Positions 16,389 through 25,090 of a DNA stretch of 64,000 nucleotides are shown one piece after another. This DNA comes from Deltaproteobacteria bacterium (GTDB lineage: Bacteria > Desulfobacterota > Desulfarculia > Desulfarculales > Desulfarculaceae). A program made the translations under genes and the position numbers. The number at the start of each line of letters is the position of its first letter. The first letter of the stretch is position 1. Below the pieces are notes generated by a model. The model was not told the DNA's origin, ran no database searches, and worked only from the letters and a program-made list of their open reading frames with translations. The DNA lies in contig JAJZPI010000003.1 of the NCBI GenBank assembly GCA_021811275.1, forward strand, positions 1 through 64,000, given 5' to 3'.

Positions 16389-17828
16389 ATGGGCACCGCC
16401 ACGGCCAAGAAAATGGACCCCGTGCTGGCGGAGCTGGTCTCCATCGTGGGGGCCGAGAACGCCACCAACGCCAAGCACATCCGCTACGCCTACTCCTACG
16501 ACCTGTCCTTCGTGGAGCCCAAGCTGCCCGACTACGTGGTCATGGTCCACAACGTCGAACAGATCCAGGGCGTGCTGCGCTTCGCCAACCGCGAAAAGAT
16601 TCCGGTGGTGCCCTACACCGCCGGCACCAACATCGGGGGCCTGTGCATCCCCGAGCGCGGCGGCATCCTGATGGACTTGAAGCGCATGAACAAGATCATC
16701 GAGATCGACCCCGAGTCGCTGGTGGCGGTGATCGAGCCCGGCGTCTCCCACGCTCAGCTGGCCGCGGCGCTCTATGAGCACAACCTGCGCTTCGGCTGGC
16801 CGGTGGGTCCACCCTCGGCCTCCGTGGCCTCCTGCGCCATCAGCCACGGCATCGGCGGCATGAACGCCCGCTACGGCCTGCAAAGCCAGGAGATCACCTC
16901 CATGGAGGTGGTGCTCCCCACCGGCGAGTTGGTGCGGGTGGGCTCCTGCGCCATCAACCCTGACGCCTGGCACAGCGTGCTGCCTCTGCCCCAGATGGAC
17001 GGCCTTTTCAAGGGCTGGCTGGGCACTACCGGCGTGGTCACCAAGCTGGGCATCAACGTTCACCACATCCCCCCGGTGCTCAAAATATTCACCGTCAGTT
17101 GCGACACCGTGGAAGACATGTATTCCTACATGCTCAACCTGAGCAACTACGAGATATGCGACGACCTCACGGCGGTTTCCTGGTGGCTTTCCCAGGTGCC
17201 CATTCCCTATCCCTACAAGCCCATGCCCGCCGGCGCCTCGGAGTGGTTCAGCTACGCCACCACCTACTCCTTCACCGAGAAGGAGCGTGAGGCCCGCGTA
17301 GAGATATGGGAGAAGGTGGTGGCCGAGGAGAAGGCCAAGGGCACCAGCATCCAGGTGACGCACTACCCCGAGGAGGCCCTGGCCGCCCGCACCAAGCTGC
17401 CCAGCCAGATCGTGGGCTCGACCAAGAACTACTGCAAACAGGGTGGCGCGGGCATTTCCTGGCCCGGCACCTTCACCCCGGCCAAGAAGTGGGCCCCGGT
17501 CTACAACGACTGGAAGAAGATTCTCATCGAGCACAACCTCTCGCCCTCGGTGCGCATGAGCATGTACCGCGGTGTGCACTACGGCATGCTTCGGGCCATG
17601 ATCCCCTTCAACAAGCAGAGCAAGCAGGAGACCGAGAACGCCCGCCACGCCATCGTGGAATGCCTCAAGGTGGACCTGGCCCACGGCGGCATGCCCTACA
17701 AGCCCCCGGTGGACTTCGCCCGCGAGATCAACGGCCGGGCCCATCCCGGCTACCTTAGCCTGCTAAAGCAAATCAAAGCGCTTCTTGACCCCAATGACAT
17801 CATGAACCCCGGCAAACTGGGCATCTGA
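16389..17828 (+). CDS. GlcD-like FAD-linked oxidase (VAO/PCMH family)
   Basis: The 479-residue flavoprotein has the PP-loop FAD-binding segment VVPYTAGTNIGGLCIPERGG and the second FAD motif around GWPVGPPSASVASCAISHGIGGMNARYG, then a FAD-oxidase C domain ending in LLDPNDIMNPGKLGI, as in glycolate, D-lactate and related 2-hydroxyacid dehydrogenases and in 4-cresol/vanillyl-alcohol oxidases. The ATG at 16389 has AAGGAGGA ten bases upstream. It is followed by its HdrD/GlcF-like electron acceptor gene. A 2-hydroxyacid or a methoxy/alcohol compound would be a fitting substrate. Confidence 0.8.
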   Translation: MGTATAKKMDPVLAELVSIVGAENATNAKHIRYAYSYDLSFVEPKLPDYVVMVHNVEQIQGVLRFANREKIPVVPYTAGTNIGGLCIPERGGILMDLKRMNKIIEIDPESLVAVIEPGVSHAQLAAALYEHNLRFGWPVGPPSASVASCAISHGIGGMNARYGLQSQEITSMEVVLPTGELVRVGSCAINPDAWHSVLPLPQMDGLFKGWLGTTGVVTKLGINVHHIPPVLKIFTVSCDTVEDMYSYMLNLSNYEICDDLTAVSWWLSQVPIPYPYKPMPAGASEWFSYATTYSFTEKEREARVEIWEKVVAEEKAKGTSIQVTHYPEEALAARTKLPSQIVGSTKNYCKQGGAGISWPGTFTPAKKWAPVYNDWKKILIEHNLSPSVRMSMYRGVHYGMLRAMIPFNKQSKQETENARHAIVECLKVDLAHGGMPYKPPVDFAREINGRAHPGYLSLLKQIKALLDPNDIMNPGKLGI

Positions 17829-17852
17829 GCGCCGCAAGGGAGGATGCATAAA

Positions 17853-19172
17853 ATGGAATGGCATATTCCCAGCCTGAAGGAGCTGGAGCACTTCATCTGG
17901 CGGTGCACCGCCTGCGGGACCTGCAAGGTGGCCTACGACTACGGCCCGCCCTCCACCTGCGCCGACATCTGCCCGGCCGGGACGGAGTTCGGCTTCGAGG
18001 GCGCCATGGCCAGCAAGGGCAAGATCGCCTTCGCCCGCGGCATCCTGGACGGCAGCCTGGAGTGGGACGAGGACCTCATCAACTCCGTCTATCAGTGCAC
18101 CATCTGCGGCGGCTGCCAGAGCCAGTGCCAGTTGGACCACAAACCCTACATCCCCGAGATTATCGAGGGTATGCGTCGCGAGGCGGTGGAGGCCGGGGCG
18201 GGCCCGCTGCCCGCCCACAAAAACCTGGTGCAGTCGCTCAAGAGCTACAACAACCCCTACCAGGGCCCCCGCCGCCTGCGCACCGACTGGGCCCGGCCCT
18301 TCAAGAAGGCCGGCCAGCCCATCAAGGACCTGAACAAGGAGTCGGCGCCGGTCATGTTCTTCGTGGGCTGCACCGGAGCCTTCAACCAGGCCTCACGCCA
18401 GATACCCCAGGCCACGGCATCCGTTTTCCAGAAGCTGGGACTGGACTTCGGCATCCTGGGCGAGAACGAGGTCTGCTGCGGGTCCACGGCCATGCGCGTG
18501 GGCGACGCCGCCGAGTTCAAGCGCATCGCCGAGCACAACCTGGAACTCTTCGCCAAGATGCACAAGGAGCGCGGGGTAAACACCATCGTCAGCTCTTGCG
18601 CCGGCTGCTATCGCGCCATCAAGAAGGACTACGCCCTGGCCGCCGACTACGACAAGCTGATGGACGGCATCAAGGTTGTGCACACCTCGGAGTTCCTCTA
18701 TGACCTGCACCGCCAGGGCAAGCTGCCCTTGAGCGGCGGCCTGCAGCTGACCGTCACCTACCACGACCCCTGCCACATCGGCCGTCATTTGAACAAATTC
18801 ATCGTCGATACCGAGGGCAAGGAGCTTTGGCCCGGGGCCTACGTGGGCCTGGACGAGAGCGAGTGCCTGTATGACCAGCCCCGCGAGCTGCTCAAGGCCA
18901 TCCCGGGAGTGAAGCTCGAGGAGATGAAGCGGGTGCGCGCCAACTCCTACTGCTGCGGCGGCGGTGGAGGCGTGATGACCGGCTTCGGCGAGTGGGCCAC
19001 CAAGAACGCGGGGCTCCGGGTGGCCGAGGGCGAGTCCACCGGGGCCGGGGTGATGGTCTCCACTTGCCCCTTCTGCAACTACAACCTGGGCCAGGGGGCC
19101 AAGCGAATCGGCAGCGCCATGCAGGTGCTGGACTTGGTGGAGCTGATCGACCAGGTGCTGCCCAAGAAGTAG
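17853..19172 (+). CDS. GlcF/HdrD-like iron-sulfur protein
   Basis: The 439-residue protein has N-terminal [4Fe-4S] motifs (CTACGTC...CADICPAG, CTICGGCQSQC) and two CCG domains (CCGSTAM...SCAGC and CCGGGGGV...CPFC). It accepts electrons from the adjacent flavoprotein and passes them on to a membrane acceptor. The ATG at 17853 is preferred over 17844, because AAGGGAGG ends immediately before 17844 and is 9 bases from 17853. It resembles the HdrD-like protein at 5058-6506 along most of its length. Confidence 0.82.
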   Translation: MEWHIPSLKELEHFIWRCTACGTCKVAYDYGPPSTCADICPAGTEFGFEGAMASKGKIAFARGILDGSLEWDEDLINSVYQCTICGGCQSQCQLDHKPYIPEIIEGMRREAVEAGAGPLPAHKNLVQSLKSYNNPYQGPRRLRTDWARPFKKAGQPIKDLNKESAPVMFFVGCTGAFNQASRQIPQATASVFQKLGLDFGILGENEVCCGSTAMRVGDAAEFKRIAEHNLELFAKMHKERGVNTIVSSCAGCYRAIKKDYALAADYDKLMDGIKVVHTSEFLYDLHRQGKLPLSGGLQLTVTYHDPCHIGRHLNKFIVDTEGKELWPGAYVGLDESECLYDQPRELLKAIPGVKLEEMKRVRANSYCCGGGGGVMTGFGEWATKNAGLRVAEGESTGAGVMVSTCPFCNYNLGQGAKRIGSAMQVLDLVELIDQVLPKK

Positions 19173-19293
19173 TTATGGGCCGGTTCCGCCTGGCCAAGGC
19201 GGGCCTGCCCTGTGGAGGCAAGGAGCGGCCCGAGCGAGGAGCGGGCAGCCCCAACCAATCCAGGCCCGGGCCTGGAAGAACAAGGAGGGGACG

Positions 19294-20481
19294 GTGAAGA
19301 AGTTTTTGGCAATTGCGCTGGCACTGATCTTCACTGGGCTGACGGCGGGCCCGCTCATGGCCGCCGATCCGGTCAAGATCGGCGTGCTGGTGCCGCTGTC
19401 GGGCATCGCGGCCCAAGGCGGCGTGGAGCTCCGGGACGGCTCGATCATGGCCGCGGAAGAAAAGAAAACCGTGCTGGGCCGGCCCATCGAGCTGGTGGTG
19501 GAGGATACGCAGCTCAAGCCGGACGTGGCGGTGAGCAAGGCCGAAAAGCTGGTCTTCAAGGACGACGTGAAGGCCCTGGTCGGCGTCTTTTCCTCGGGGG
19601 TGGGATTAGCCATCGCCAAAAACATCGACAAGCTTGGCGTGCCGTTCCTGACCACCCATGTCATGACGACGGAGTTCTACGGCATGCATCCGCTGGTATT
19701 CCGTAGCGGCCAGCTGGCCAACGACCAGACCGCCATCGGCAATATTCGCGGCATCGCCGAGACTCCGGACCTGAAGAAGCGCAAGTACTACGTGCTGGTC
19801 CACGACTACGCCTGGGGCCATGATGCCGGCAACCGCTTCGTGCAGCTGGCCAAGGAAAAGGGGATAGAGGTCGTCAATCCCCAGTATGACAAGGCGCCCC
19901 TGAACACCACCGACTGGGCAACCTACATCAGCAAGATCAAGGCCAGTGGGGCCGACGGCGTCTACATTGCGCTCATCACCACCGTCATCCCGGTCTTCAC
20001 CAAGCAGGCTGCCGAGTTCGGCATCCTGAAGAACTGCCGCATAGTCTCCGGCGCGGCCCCCGGGGTCACCGAGCTCGAGGCCGCCGGCGAAAACGGCGTC
20101 GGCATCTTCGGGGCCTCCTGCTACAGCTGGGACCTGGAGCGGACCAGCCCAAAGGCCAAGGAATGGAACCAGCGCTACTACCAGCGCTTCAAGGCCGTGC
20201 CCTCCGATGCGGCCGCTCACGCCTACGTGGGCACCATGAACCTCTTGAACGGCATCGATAAGGCCGGCAGCCTGGAGGCCAAGAAGATCGCCGACGGCAT
20301 CCGCGGCCAGGCCTTCGAGGGCCCCTACGGCAAGGTGCTCATCGCGCCCAAGGACAACTGCGCGCGTAACGACGCGGTGCTGACCGAGACGCTGCCCGCG
20401 CCGCCCAACCCCTATGGGGCCAAGTACTACATGAAGGTTCTGAAGGTCTACAAGGCCGACGAACTGGGTCCGCCCCAATAG
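19294..20481 (+). CDS. LIV-type ABC transporter substrate-binding protein
   Basis: The 395-residue receptor starts at GTG with AAGGAGGGG three bases upstream and has a signal peptide cleaved near LMA-AD (residue 24). VKIGVLVPLSGIAAQGGVELRDG opens the type I periplasmic binding fold of LivJ/UrtA/amide-binding proteins. It is the first gene of a five-gene importer. The ligand class of this family is broad: amino acids, amides, aromatic and short-chain carboxylates. The gene position after the oxidases suggests it captures the substrate of the regulon. Confidence 0.83.
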   Translation: MKKFLAIALALIFTGLTAGPLMAADPVKIGVLVPLSGIAAQGGVELRDGSIMAAEEKKTVLGRPIELVVEDTQLKPDVAVSKAEKLVFKDDVKALVGVFSSGVGLAIAKNIDKLGVPFLTTHVMTTEFYGMHPLVFRSGQLANDQTAIGNIRGIAETPDLKKRKYYVLVHDYAWGHDAGNRFVQLAKEKGIEVVNPQYDKAPLNTTDWATYISKIKASGADGVYIALITTVIPVFTKQAAEFGILKNCRIVSGAAPGVTELEAAGENGVGIFGASCYSWDLERTSPKAKEWNQRYYQRFKAVPSDAAAHAYVGTMNLLNGIDKAGSLEAKKIADGIRGQAFEGPYGKVLIAPKDNCARNDAVLTETLPAPPNPYGAKYYMKVLKVYKADELGPPQ

Positions 20482-20511
20482 GGACGGTTCGCAGAAGCAT
20501 AGCTGACAACA

Positions 20512-20550
20512 GGGGAGGGGCGTCCGGGCCCGCGGGCCCGGAGCCTCCCC
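20512..20550 (+). promoter_or_regulatory. Large hairpin between binding-protein and permease genes
   Basis: GGGGAGG (20512-20518) pairs with CCTCCCC (20544-20550), enclosing an 18-base perfect palindrome at 20524-20541 (CCGGGCCCGCGGGCCCGG). There is no T-run. Such hairpins often protect the 3' end of highly expressed binding-protein mRNA and lower permease expression. Confidence 0.5.
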
Positions 20551-20586
20551 CCGCCAAGGCAACGGCCAAGGGACGAAGAGGCGACG

Positions 20587-21462
20587 ATGGGCGCTCTGGC
20601 GACGGTGGTGGACCTGATCCTGAACAGCCTGGTGCTGGGCGGGGTGTTTCTCATAGTGGCCATAGGGCTGAATATCATCTACGGGCTGAACCGGGTGATG
20701 AACCTGGCCCATGGCTCGCTTTACGCCCTGGGGGCCTATGCCGGCTACACCCTGGTCAACCTGGGAGGCAACTTTTTCCTGACGCTCCTGTTCGCGCCTC
20801 TGGTGGTCGGCCTGGTGGGCCTGGTAATCGAACGGGTCCTGATATCGCCCATGCGGGCAAGGCCCATGGTCTACACCTTGATCCTGACCTACGGCCTGAT
20901 GTTCGTCATGGACGGCTGCCTCAAGTACTTCTGGGGCAAGGAGACCCGCTTCATCGCCATGCCCGAGTTCATGACCCAGACGCTGTCGCTGGGGCCGGTG
21001 CAGTATCCGGTGTTCCGTCTGGTGATCCTCCTGGCCATCGCTGCGGTCATGGGCGGGTTGATGCTGATGCTGGGTCGCACCCGCATGGGCGTCAACATGA
21101 GGGCCGCCGCCGACATCCCCGAAATGGTCTCGGCGGTGGGCGTCAATCTGCGCATGGTGCAGATGGGGGCCTTCGTGCTGGGCTGCGTGCTGGCCGGTGT
21201 GGCCGGCGCCCTGGCCGGGCCCCTTTTCACGGTCTACCCGGTCATGGGCCACGGCATGCTCATCAGCTCTTTCGTGGTGGTGGTCATCGGCGGGCTGGGC
21301 AGCCTGCGCGGAGCCATTTACGCCGCGCTGCTCATAGGGGTGGTGCAGACTCTGGCCGAGTTCTTCATCACCGACCTGGCCATGGTGCTGGTCTACATGA
21401 TGATGGCGCTGATCCTGGTCTTCAAGCCGCGCGGCCTCGTGGGAGAGGGGAAGTTCGAGTAG
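20587..21462 (+). CDS. LIV-type ABC transporter permease (LivH-like)
   Basis: This 291-residue inner-membrane protein has about eight hydrophobic segments and the LivH pattern IAIGLNIIYGLNRVMNLAHG near the start, with VVVIGGLGSLRGA near the end where it contacts an ATPase. It is separated from the binding-protein gene by a hairpin and is two bases from the next permease gene. Confidence 0.85.
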   Translation: MGALATVVDLILNSLVLGGVFLIVAIGLNIIYGLNRVMNLAHGSLYALGAYAGYTLVNLGGNFFLTLLFAPLVVGLVGLVIERVLISPMRARPMVYTLILTYGLMFVMDGCLKYFWGKETRFIAMPEFMTQTLSLGPVQYPVFRLVILLAIAAVMGGLMLMLGRTRMGVNMRAAADIPEMVSAVGVNLRMVQMGAFVLGCVLAGVAGALAGPLFTVYPVMGHGMLISSFVVVVIGGLGSLRGAIYAALLIGVVQTLAEFFITDLAMVLVYMMMALILVFKPRGLVGEGKFE

Positions 21463-21463
21463 C

Positions 21464-22465
21464 ATGGAGCAATGCCAAACCATGGCCCCGGCTGCGGGGG
21501 CGCGCAAGCATAACATCAAGGAGGCGCTGCTGTTCCTGGCGGCGCTGGGCTTCATGATGGCGCTGCCCATGTGGCTGCCCAACCGCTTCTACATCCGTCT
21601 GGTCAACGAGATAATGATCTACGGCCTGCTGGCCATGAGCCTGGACGTGCTCCTGGGCTACACCGGGCTGCTTTCGTTCATGCACACTTCCTACCTGGGC
21701 ATCGGGGCCTACATTACCGGCCTGTTCCTGATGCACGTGGCGCCGGGGTCGCTGTGGCTGGCGATTTTGGTGGCGGTGGCGGCCACGATGCTGGTGGCCT
21801 GGCCGGTGGGATGGGTGCAGGTGCGCACGGGAGGCCTGCCGTTCGCGCTGCTGACCTTGGCCTTCGGCATGATGTACTTCACGGTGGCCTGGAAGTGGTA
21901 CTCCCTGACCGGCGGCGACGACGGCCTCATGGGCATGCCCCGCCCGGACATCACCTTTTTCGGCCTCACCCTGGCCTCCTCCGGCGATTCCCACGCCATG
22001 TACTACTTCACCTTGATCGTCGTGGCCGTCTGCCTGTTGCTGACCTGGCGGGTGATCCACTCGCCCCTGGGGGCGGTGTTGGAGGCCATTCGCGAAAACG
22101 AGGAGCGGGCCGCCTTCATCGGCTACGATGTCCGCCGCTACAAGCTCCTGGGCTGGATGATCGCCTGCGGGCTGGCCGCCGTCTCCGGCTCGCTCTTCAT
22201 CCTCTACAAGGGCTACGTGGGACCGGCCACCATGGACGCCTTCGCCGGGGCCGCGGTCCTCATGATGGTGCTCCTGGGCGGCATGGGCTCGCTCTGGGGG
22301 CCCTTCGTGGGCGCGGCCATCTTCATCTTCATGCAGGATTACATAAGCACCATGACCGAGAACTGGGAAATATTCGTGGGCGCGGTGGTGATTCTGCTGG
22401 TGCTGTTCATGCCCAAGGGCGTTGCCGGCCTGGGCGGACTGCTGTCCCGCGGACAGAAGGCGTGA
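21464..22465 (+). CDS. LIV-type ABC transporter permease (LivM-like)
   Basis: The 333-residue protein contains the LivM signature LSFMHTSYLGIGAYITGL (usually LSxGQxAFxGIGAY) and a GGMGSLWGPFVGA segment in its ATPase-contact loop. It pairs with the LivH-like permease to form the membrane channel. The stop lies seven bases before the first ATPase start. Confidence 0.85.
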   Translation: MEQCQTMAPAAGARKHNIKEALLFLAALGFMMALPMWLPNRFYIRLVNEIMIYGLLAMSLDVLLGYTGLLSFMHTSYLGIGAYITGLFLMHVAPGSLWLAILVAVAATMLVAWPVGWVQVRTGGLPFALLTLAFGMMYFTVAWKWYSLTGGDDGLMGMPRPDITFFGLTLASSGDSHAMYYFTLIVVAVCLLLTWRVIHSPLGAVLEAIRENEERAAFIGYDVRRYKLLGWMIACGLAAVSGSLFILYKGYVGPATMDAFAGAAVLMMVLLGGMGSLWGPFVGAAIFIFMQDYISTMTENWEIFVGAVVILLVLFMPKGVAGLGGLLSRGQKA

Positions 22466-22472
22466 GGGTGCC

Positions 22473-23243
22473 ATGAGCCCCATCCTGAGCACCAGCGAGC
22501 TTTCCAGGCACTTTGGCGGAGTGGCCGCCCTGAACTTGGTCAGCGTGGCCATCGAAGACAAACAGGTCCGCTCCATCATCGGGCCCAACGGCGCGGGCAA
22601 GACCACCCTGATCAACGCCATCACCGGCCGGCTCCCGGTCACCAGCGGCACGGTCACTTATCTGGGCCAGGACATCACCTCTTGGCCGATTCACGATCGG
22701 GTCAAGCGCGGGCTTTGCCGCACCTTCCAGATCACCAGCGTCTTCAAGGGCCTCACCGCCTTCGAAAACGTCCGCATCGCCCGCCAGGCCCACAAGGGCG
22801 GCTCTCTCAGACTCTTCGCCAGCCGGGGCAGCCTGAAGCAGGTTACCGAGGACACTTGGGCCATTCTGGAACGGGTAGGGCTCACCGACAAAGCGTTGGC
22901 CCCCTGCTCCAGCCTGGCTCACGGAGACCAGCGGGTGCTGGAGGTTGCCATCGCCTTGGCGGGCGGGCCACGGGTACTGATGCTCGACGAGCCGGCCGCC
23001 GGCATGAGCCCCACCGAGACCGACCAGGTGGCCAAGCTCATCAGCGACCTGGGCCGCGAGATGGCGGTGGTTCTGGTGGAGCATGACATGGAGATGGTCA
23101 TGAGCATAAGCGACCGCATCACCGTGCTGCACCAGGGCGGGATCATCGCCGAGGGTACGCCCGCGGAAATATCCGACAACGAGCAAGTCAAGGACGCCTA
23201 CCTGGGCAGCGAGAAGTGGGCGCCCCTGGTCGCTCTCGATTAG
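22473..23243 (+). CDS. LIV-type ABC transporter ATPase (LivG-like)
   Basis: The 256-residue ATPase has Walker A GPNGAGKTTLINAITG, the HGDQRVLEVAIAL form of the signature region (degenerate, lacking the usual LSGG) and Walker B VLMLDEPAAGMSPTE. LivG proteins often show such a SYG/HG-type signature. The ATG at 22473 lies seven bases after the LivM stop with a GAGGGTG site; a longer frame exists but overlaps livM. Confidence 0.84.
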   Translation: MSPILSTSELSRHFGGVAALNLVSVAIEDKQVRSIIGPNGAGKTTLINAITGRLPVTSGTVTYLGQDITSWPIHDRVKRGLCRTFQITSVFKGLTAFENVRIARQAHKGGSLRLFASRGSLKQVTEDTWAILERVGLTDKALAPCSSLAHGDQRVLEVAIALAGGPRVLMLDEPAAGMSPTETDQVAKLISDLGREMAVVLVEHDMEMVMSISDRITVLHQGGIIAEGTPAEISDNEQVKDAYLGSEKWAPLVALD

Positions 23244-23280
23244 GCGATTCCACCAGGCCGCGTAGAGAGGCGGAGGAAGC

Positions 23281-24018
23281 ATGACCGAGCCGAGCCAAGC
23301 CAGTAACCAAGTGATCGCGGTGGAGGACATAAACTCCTACTACGGCAGCAGCCACGTGATTCAGGGTCTTTCGCTGTCGGTGGGCGAGGGCGAGGCGGTG
23401 TGCATCCTGGGGCGCAACGGCGTGGGCAAAACCACGACCCTGCGCTCCATCGTGGGCTTGACCCCGCCCCGTTCGGGCTCCGTCAGGATCGGCGGGGCCG
23501 AGGTACGCGGCTGGCCGGCCCACAAGATCACCCGCCTGGGCGTGGCCTACGTGCCCGCCGAGCGCCACATCTTCCCGGGGCTGACCGTGGAGGAGAACCT
23601 GCTGGTGGCCTCGCGTCCGGCCCCGGCGGGCCAGGAAACTTGGACCACCGACATGGTCTACGAGACCTTCCCGGTGCTTGGCCAGCGCCGCCACTCCGGC
23701 GGCACCCAGCTCTCCGGCGGTGAGCAACAGATGCTGGCCATCGGTCGGGCGCTCATGGGCAACCCCAAGGTGATGCTCTTGGACGAACCTTCGCAGGGGC
23801 TCTCGCCCATCCTGGTGAGCAGGGTGGCCGAGACCGTGCGCGCGCTCTGCCGCCAGCACAACCTCACCTTGCTCCTGGTGGAACAAAACTTCCGCATCGC
23901 CCTGCAGATGGCCGGACGCCACTACCTCATGGGCACCAAGAGCAAAATACAGGGCGTGGTCAGCTCCAAGGAGCTGATGGACAACGAGGAGCTGATCAAA
24001 AAGCACCTCTCGGTGTAG
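23281..24018 (+). CDS. LIV-type ABC transporter ATPase (LivF-like)
   Basis: The 245-residue ATPase has Walker A GRNGVGKTTTLRSIVG, signature QLSGGEQQMLAIGRAL and Walker B VMLLDEPSQGLSP, as in LivF. It completes a five-component importer and is the last transporter gene before the methyltransferase genes, 47 bases downstream. Confidence 0.85.
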   Translation: MTEPSQASNQVIAVEDINSYYGSSHVIQGLSLSVGEGEAVCILGRNGVGKTTTLRSIVGLTPPRSGSVRIGGAEVRGWPAHKITRLGVAYVPAERHIFPGLTVEENLLVASRPAPAGQETWTTDMVYETFPVLGQRRHSGGTQLSGGEQQMLAIGRALMGNPKVMLLDEPSQGLSPILVSRVAETVRALCRQHNLTLLLVEQNFRIALQMAGRHYLMGTKSKIQGVVSSKELMDNEELIKKHLSV

Positions 24019-24065
24019 GCAAACGCAACCAGGCCCCCGCAGGGACGGAGGATCAAGGAGTGGAC

Positions 24066-25016
24066 ATGTTGGAATCTTCAACCCCGCAGAAGGTCTGCCA
24101 GGTGGGGGGCGTCAAGTTCGGCGGACAGCCCGGAGAGTATTCCACGGTGGTGGTGCCATCCATATTTCAGAAGGGCGACCGCGTTTTCGAGGGCGCCAAG
24201 CGCAAGGAAGGCTTCAACGAGGACAAGGCCCGCGAGCTGCTGGCCACCACCGGCCGGCTTTCGGCCGAGACCGGGGTGCCGGCCATGGCCGACATCGTGG
24301 CCAACACCGGGGCCGAGTTCAAGACTTACATCGACTTCGTCACCGCCCACAGCGCCATGCCCTTTTGCATAGACGCCTGGGTGATGAAGCCCAAACTGGA
24401 GGGTGCGGCCTATTGCGCGGAAAAAGGACTGCTGGACCGCATGTTCTACAACAGCCTGACGGTCTGGGAGCAGGACCTGGAAACCGAGGTCAGGGAGATC
24501 GCTGCCATCGGCGTGAAGCACGTCCTCCTGGTCGCCTTCGACCCCGCCGACCAGATGCCCACGGGCCGCGTCTCCGGCACCCAGAAGATCCTGGACGTGA
24601 TCGAGAAGGTCGGGGCCAAGTTCGAGAGCATCTTTGTCGACACCTCGGTCATGAACGGCCCGGCCACCGCCCTGTGCTCCTTGGCCAACAAGCTGGTCAA
24701 GGACAAGTGGGGATTCCCCACCGCCAGCGCCCCCTCCAACGGCTCCTACATGTGGAAGACCGCGCGTGAGAAGTGGGGTTTCAAGGGCTGGGCCGCCGCC
24801 GATGCCGCCTTGGAGGGCCTCTCGGCCTTCCTCTGGCACGACATGATCTTCACCGGGCCCATGGCCGGCAGTGAGCGCATCATTCCGGCCGTGGCCATGG
24901 CAGAGGCCTTTGAGGCCACGCACGTCTTCGGTCAGAGCAAGCGCTTGCCCGCCTCAGGAGATCACCCGCTTTACAAGCTCTTCCCGGAGTTTGTGGAGCA
25001 GCTCAAGGCCATGTAG
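24066..25016 (+). CDS. MtrH-like methyltransferase (tetrahydromethanopterin/tetrahydrofolate methyltransferase family)
   Basis: The 316-residue protein matches the MtrH family along its length (VGGVKFGGQPGEYSTVVVPSIF, YIDFVTAHSAMPFCIDAW, NGPATALCSLANKL, FGQSKRLPASGDHPLYKLFPE). MtrH-type proteins move a methyl group between a pterin C1 carrier and a corrinoid protein; bacterial members serve as methyltransferase II in O-demethylase and betaine systems. In a bacterium the acceptor is expected to be tetrahydrofolate. ATG 24066 follows AAGGAG by five bases. Confidence 0.83.
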   Translation: MLESSTPQKVCQVGGVKFGGQPGEYSTVVVPSIFQKGDRVFEGAKRKEGFNEDKARELLATTGRLSAETGVPAMADIVANTGAEFKTYIDFVTAHSAMPFCIDAWVMKPKLEGAAYCAEKGLLDRMFYNSLTVWEQDLETEVREIAAIGVKHVLLVAFDPADQMPTGRVSGTQKILDVIEKVGAKFESIFVDTSVMNGPATALCSLANKLVKDKWGFPTASAPSNGSYMWKTAREKWGFKGWAAADAALEGLSAFLWHDMIFTGPMAGSERIIPAVAMAEAFEATHVFGQSKRLPASGDHPLYKLFPEFVEQLKAM

Positions 25017-25090
25017 GGCGCTGGGCCTCGGGAAGATCGGATGGAACCATAAACCATGAGACACTTCAACTTCAGCAAAGGTTGCAGATC

